DNA from: Hydractinia symbiolongicarpus
Taxonomy: Eukaryota; Cnidaria; Hydrozoa; Anthoathecata; Hydractiniidae
Direction of reading: 5' to 3'
Length of the DNA: 64,000 nucleotides
Assembly: GCF_029227915.1 (NCBI RefSeq)
Contig: NC_079879.1
Coordinates: 13,516,001-13,580,000, forward strand
Part shown: piece after piece, positions 58,532 to 64,000 of the stretch
Position numbering within the stretch: the first letter of the stretch is position 1
Layout of the letters: every line of letters begins with the position of its first letter
Translations under genes and position numbers: made by a program
The notes under the pieces: generated by a model
Databases searched by the model: none
The model's input: only the letters and a program-made list of their open reading frames with translations
Told to the model about the DNA's origin: nothing

Positions 58532-60342
58532 TTTACTAAAAAAATTAAATTAAGTTTTTTATGGTAAACAATTAACATCTGATTAATTTTCAGAACGGGT
58601 CTAATATTACTAAAGAAAGATAAAGTTTGCTATTTCATAAATGTGATATCATAGTTTGTGCAGGATAATTAAATCTGAAAATGTTGAAATGTATAACCAT
58701 AAGACGAAAAAAGTGTTGTAAAATGTAAAAATCCCACTTTGAGACAAACTATTTCAATGATCACTGTGTTAGGTTTTAACTTAAATTTACAAAAAGGAAC
58801 AAACATTACTATTTTAACACAAGATGAAAAAGAGTTTGGTAAATGTTCTAGTTATGTGAGTTGGTGAGTTGGTGAGGCGTGAGTAAGTGAGCTGGAGAGT
58901 TGCAAAATTTTCCAGGGGGAGATTAACAGATAATTCTATTAGGAGAAGACTGGATCGAATTTTTAGCTGTAATATTTGACAATGTATATTTTTTTGTATA
59001 TGGTGGGATGGAATTTGGATCCCAGAATTTGGTATTTTCAGGGGTATAAAAGTACCAAAGGTGGCTAGCGATAATAGTGACAAGGGGTGGAAAGTAATTT
59101 AAAAATAACGAGTTAAAAAAACACTTACAGCGCTCCAACACGTGTCACCTTTTTTTCAAATAAAAAACATCTTGCAGGTGCATCAAATCCGTTCACCGCA
59201 GATAAAAATAGAGTTAGCCTTTTGCGCGAAAAGCTTTACGAGCTAATATCCCATCAGACAGCAGACCAGGTCTATTTTGGACTATTCCAGCGAAAAAACG
59301 GGTTACGTGCTAATAATAATAAAAAAAATTCCGGAAAAATAACCACATGAAAAACCGCAGCTGTATTCACCAACTCACCAACTCACTAACTCACCAACTT
59401 GAAGATTACCTATACTCGATGAAAAAAAATAAAGTTAAGTTAGTCCTTTTAATTATTTATGAACACTAGGGAGGGGGTTGTGATGTCTTATTTGGGTGAT
59501 GTCCTATTTGAAAATTCTGCTACCATCAATTTTTTTAGGCAGTAAACATGTTGGAAGAAGACTATTATTGTCAATAATTTATTTCATGTGATACCTCCTA
59601 GATGTTGCCAAAAAAAACAAGTCAGTTAAAGGTAGGGTGTATTTCACAGAACAATAGGAAATGACCCATTGCCTCCACACAATGTAATATTCTGATTTCA
59701 CATTGAGAAAAAATGGATGTGCAGACACATTTTAGTAGATAGAGAATAAAAACAACAGACCACCTTAAAGAAATCCTTTAAAAAAGAAATATTCGCTTTA
59801 CATTGCCGACTTTTTGAAAAACGTTTGTTGATCTAGCTACAAAAAAGACAACTGTCAAAGTAAAAAGAATTGTGTTACTTCGTTAACCATATATTTATTG
59901 AGCAAATTGTATCAAACACTGGTTCTAGCACAACAATATTCCAAAAAACTGTTGACCAAGTTTGTTCATTGTACCCTTCTTAGTAAATCTGCCATGTAAA
60001 ATCTGACAAAGTTATGTGCAGGGACAATAGAATACAAGACTTGATGTCGCACTGTGAACTTCTGCCACTAGGAAAGGCATGTTAGACCCACATAGCCCTT
60101 GTTGACAGACAAGAAATGTTGACATAAATTCATGTTTTTTTTACCCAAGTAAGTTCTCATGGGGTTCCAACATTAGAACATTGGTGTTGTGTTTTTTTAA
60201 ATTTTAATGAATGCAGGCTTTTTTTTAATGGTATATGCGGCTTATTGGTATCCTCTATTTAGATAGTCTTATAAGACTGTGCAAAGAGCATTAAAAGAAC
60301 ACTTAAATTTTTTCAAAAATAATTTTAATATATTATAATTTA
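58532..60342. other. ZCCHC7 upstream region and intergenic
   Basis: Holds the probable ZCCHC7 5' exon. It also holds an inverted pair of (GTGAGTTG)-type arrays (58856-58876 and 59371-59398). No other gene was recognised. Confidence 0.55.
59129..59220 (-). other. Probable 5' UTR exon of ZCCHC7
   Basis: On the minus strand, sequence ending GTGTTGGAGCGCT is followed by a consensus GTAAGT donor (59123-59128). The next acceptor, TTTTTTTAG, lies five bases before the coding ATG at 58531. A short noncoding first exon is therefore likely. The upstream limit is a guess; no core promoter motif was identified. Confidence 0.4.
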
Positions 60343-60885
60343 CTAGTCGATAAAGCCCATGGAAAAATCCACTGAGGCAATAAAAATGAAAAAGAAGCGT
60401 CATTTGAATTCTGATGGCATCAGCAACCCATCCAAAAACATCTATTGTGTAGAGCGTAAAAGGCTGATCAAGAAAATGTATATGATCATTGCTTTTGATG
60501 AGCAGTTAATGCGATATATATAAGTGTTTTAAAATTTTGCCAAAGTCATCAATGGCAAATTTTTTTTTAGAAATTTGTATACCAGTTGCCTTTATCGTAC
60601 AGATCTTGAAACGCTGATCAAGAAAATGTATAGGATCATGTACTTTTGACAAACAGTTGCAGAGATATTAGGATTTGAAGGGTTTTTGATGACATCAGCA
60701 ACCCGTCCATGCTGAAACGGATTCAGGGACCCAGGTTTTGGACAATTACCCAAATTGGCCCTAGGTGGTCCCTAGTTACCCAGGCGGTGAAAAATCATTG
60801 ACGTCACCACCTCGTTTCCAAGAAATTTGACCTTAAAGTTTAAGGTGCACTGTAAGGTCTCCATTTAATATAGAATATTGATCTG
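60343..60885 (-). mobile_element. Non-autonomous Helitron, copy 3 (truncated)
   Basis: Plus-strand CTAGTCGATAAAGCCC with host A before it gives a minus-strand 3' CTAG end; the hairpin is weakened (GTGG became ATGG). Blocks GACCCAGGTTTTGGACAATT, TACCCAGGCGGTGAAAAATC and GTGCACTGTAAGG follow in the same order as copies 1 and 2. The TC end is absent; similarity fades near 60885. Confidence 0.78.
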
Positions 60886-61560
60886 CCTCCCTGGTCAATA
60901 ACTTTTCATAGGATTGTTCAAATTGAATCAAACTTAGCACACTTATAGTACGTCATAAAAGGAACAAAAATTTTGCTTGCGTACGTCATCAGAAGCTTGA
61001 AAATTGTTAAAAATGCCACTATCTGCTTAAAATATAATTACTTTTGTTCTAGAGCGAATTTTTACATTCTGTTTGAAGTTTCTGAAAGCTAAATAAAATT
61101 TTTTTAACATATCTTCCGGTTTTTACATGGATCGGATAAAAAATTGACAAAAATTGCCCGAAAATCCGTTTTTTTCCGATTTTCAGGTAAAACCCGACTA
61201 AATCTGGAAATCAGATTAGTCACCTGTCAAAATTATTCAAATTGATTCTTCTTGATGAAACAAAGTTGTGTTGCAAGTTTCAAGTTCTAAGGATAATCCC
61301 AACATGAGTTATTATATTTTCCCCATTATAAGGATTTTATAGAGATTTTAGGGGTAGTTTCGAGTAATGGCCAATATCAAAGCCTCTGAAAGGTATGGGA
61401 CCTAAAAAGTTAGCATGCAGGTGTCTAATAGATAAATGTTGAAACTCAGTAAGTATCATAGCCATATAAGAAAGCAATCAGGAGTTATTAAAAAAAACCG
61501 TCAGGGGGGGGGGGGGGAATCCGCCCCCCCCCCCCCTGGACCAAATAGAGTTAAAACCAA
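60886..61560. repeat. Dispersed repeat with G-run/C-run hairpin
   Basis: Ends with about 14 G (61504-61517), a short AATCCG spacer, about 13 C (61524-61536) and then TGGACCAAATAGAGTTAAA. Related ends occur at 2823-2876 and 15226-15307 (both with a homopolymer and an AACCCT/AGGGTT-type flank). No coding capacity was recognised. Confidence 0.6.
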
Positions 61561-63240
61561 AACAGGAAAATATTTTGCTGTATAACTTTTAAAAACAAGT
61601 TTTAGAGCATGCAAATATTTTTATCTTTTCACCTTTACAGCTAGTTATTTTATTAATTCAAGACAAGAGAACAAAATTATCCAAACATTTTTTAGTGAGA
61701 GACAAATTAATTTTTTTACTTTTGCAACAAAAATGTATTGCGTACATGATGCGAAAAAATAAGTGCTACGTTTTCAAATTCAAAAAAATGTTTATCCACC
61801 TGGCTTGAATAAAACTTTTAAAAATTTATACAGAAAAAAAAATACCGCAGGTGGGTTTCATTCACTTACAGCATAAAAAAAAATCAATTCAATTCAGACC
61901 TGCTATGGTCTCCAATTGTTTTGTCAAAAAAAGAAATTATCTACAGTTAAATTCATGATAAAATGTATGTTCTGCCTGTAAGTGCAGTTTCGCAGACTTG
62001 CTTACTTACCAGGAGTCGGTGAATTAGCTAGGATGGTCAGGTTGGCTATGAATAGGCTTGCTCGTGGATTAAAAGGACTAGCACTATTAAATAATTCTGA
62101 GATCTAAAATTGTCCGACCAAGACGGAAATCTGAATCTGAAAAAAACTGATATTTACATTATTCCCATTTTCCGCTTTTATGAAACGAATTCAATATTAA
62201 CATTTTTACAATAATTAAACAAATATAAAACAAGCCTATCAATAAGAAAACAACATCAAGCAATAAGTCGCTCCCCCAAAGTTAGACTGGGCGAGCAATC
62301 TGAATAAATAGAATAAGTTTATAAATGAATATTTTATTATAAAATCTTTTTTATCTATTTTATCTTGTCTTTTTATATATTGTAGTTTTTTTAATACAAA
62401 TAATAAAAAAGATAACATTGTTTTTCTTGTGAGATGAATTGATATTGCTCATCCAGACAAAATTTTGTGAAATACACCTTTATGATACTTCAATTGTACA
62501 TGCGTTCCTATGGCTCTCCATCGTTTACAATATCGGAAGAAAGGATGTAAAAAATATGTTTTTTATAAGAGTTTGTTAGAGAGGAAAGTGTGTTTTCTTA
62601 ATTTTTTTAACTTCCTTTGTATCAATTTCTTTCAAATTTTCAGGAAACGTTAATAATAATAAAATACAACTTGTACTTTTCATTAAAAACAAAATGCGGC
62701 AAGAAAAGCTATATGAAATCTTCTTAATAAGCTCTTAGTTTAACTAACACTAACTCTTAATGTTAGTTTTCCCAAATTATTATAAAGGTATATTGGGGGA
62801 GCAATTTATGGCTCAGCTAGTTTCTTGTTTTTTAGAATAGGACGAGACTTTGCGTGAGCAAGAGTAATCCCTTTCCCCTTATTGATAGGCCTGATAAGAG
62901 TTAATAGTGCCTTTCACATCTTTCCTCGTTTTATACAGTCTTTTTATTCATTTATTGCTGTCAAAGACCGGTTTCCATCAGGAAAAAAATCACTCTAGGA
63001 CTAGTTATGATCATTGATTGTGTAACTTTTTAAAGGAGGTATTGAAAATGATTGGAGGTCACTGGGTGGCTAATTAAGGGTTATTTAGGGGTAGTTAGGG
63101 TCATGGGGCTAATTGGGGTCTTGGGCTGGTTTAGGGTTGTGATTGCACCGTTTAGTATTACCCCTTATTACCTGGGTAAAAGGGCGGCATCCAATATTTC
63201 TGAATATCGCGTAATGTGATTGGTTAGAGCTTATGTCATA
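61561..63240. other. Intergenic, nothing recognised
   Basis: AT-rich sequence with no supported gene, RNA or clear element. Confidence 0.5.
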
Positions 63241-63647
63241 GCGGGCAATATTCCACGGTATTGCCCGCTACCATAGCAACCATGTTTAAAGCTTAAATAT
63301 GGTAGCATTAACACGGAAAAAAGTAAACAAAACGCGAAAAATAAGTGAAACTTATTTTATGTTTTCAAGAATTCTATGTTGCAGCTACAACAAAAAAATG
63401 TGATGTTTACACGATATTCGATTTTAAAAAAAACATATTGGTGGTTCGAACGTATGTTCCATATGGGAATAGTTTCTATAAAGACATGGTTTCTACGTCC
63501 TGCTTATAATGTTATATTTTTTATCATAAAATACAGTACCCGGATAATAATCCTTGTCATAACTGTTTACTTCGTGCAATACCTTAGAATATTGCTCTCT
63601 GTCACATATTGCCCTCACAAGCTCGGGCAATAAACAGTTATTATAGG

Positions 63648-63972
<325 letters not shown>

Positions 63973-64000
63973 AACTGTTATTTAGCTAGCCTATTATAGC

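Overview
This window is AT-rich, intron-dense eukaryotic nuclear DNA, most likely from a cnidarian and probably a hydrozoan. The evidence is animal-specific gene families (alpha-catenin, a sialin-type SLC17 transporter, STK32/YANK kinase, ZCCHC7), small GT-AG exons, and many degenerate transposable elements. The species cannot be named from the sequence alone. The ORF-level signal is mostly exon fragments; the gene models below were built by joining exons with matching phases.

Layout: (1) 1-1910 holds a decayed THAP-DDE transposon with a convergent PHD-finger ORF. (2) 4458-17737 (+) is an alpha-catenin gene lacking its first N-terminal exon(s). It carries two tandem ILEI (FAM3/PANDER-type) domains inserted in the acidic linker between the M domain and the C-terminal actin-binding domain. 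I regard this fusion as the most striking and probably undescribed feature. (3) 18929-24167 (+) is a complete nine-exon SLC17 (sialin-like) anion transporter with an unusual N-terminal disordered extension of about 390 residues. (4) 24168-35158 is gene-poor and holds TA microsatellites, a long perfect palindrome, a TIR element and two head-to-tail Helitrons. (5) 35159-38857 (+) is a complete STK32/YANK kinase. (6) 46131-58531 (-) is a complete 15-coding-exon ZCCHC7/Air-like zinc-knuckle gene, convergent with STK32. (7) 58532-64000 is intergenic and holds a third Helitron, a G/C-homopolymer repeat and a tRNA-derived SINE with a long ATT tail.

Between STK32 and ZCCHC7 lies a near-identical 4847-bp tandem duplication (37999-42845 and 42857-47703) with an 11-bp templated-looking filler at the junction. 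It spans the 3' ends of both convergent genes, so each gene stays intact by using a different copy, and an orphan set of last exons of each gene is left in the other copy.

The genes are not an operon and show no common pathway: junction mechanics (alpha-catenin), vesicular or lysosomal anion transport (SLC17), membrane-linked AGC-type signalling (STK32), and nuclear RNA surveillance (ZCCHC7/TRAMP). Exon boundaries are inferred from splice consensus, phase continuity and homology recalled from family knowledge. No transcript data were available.
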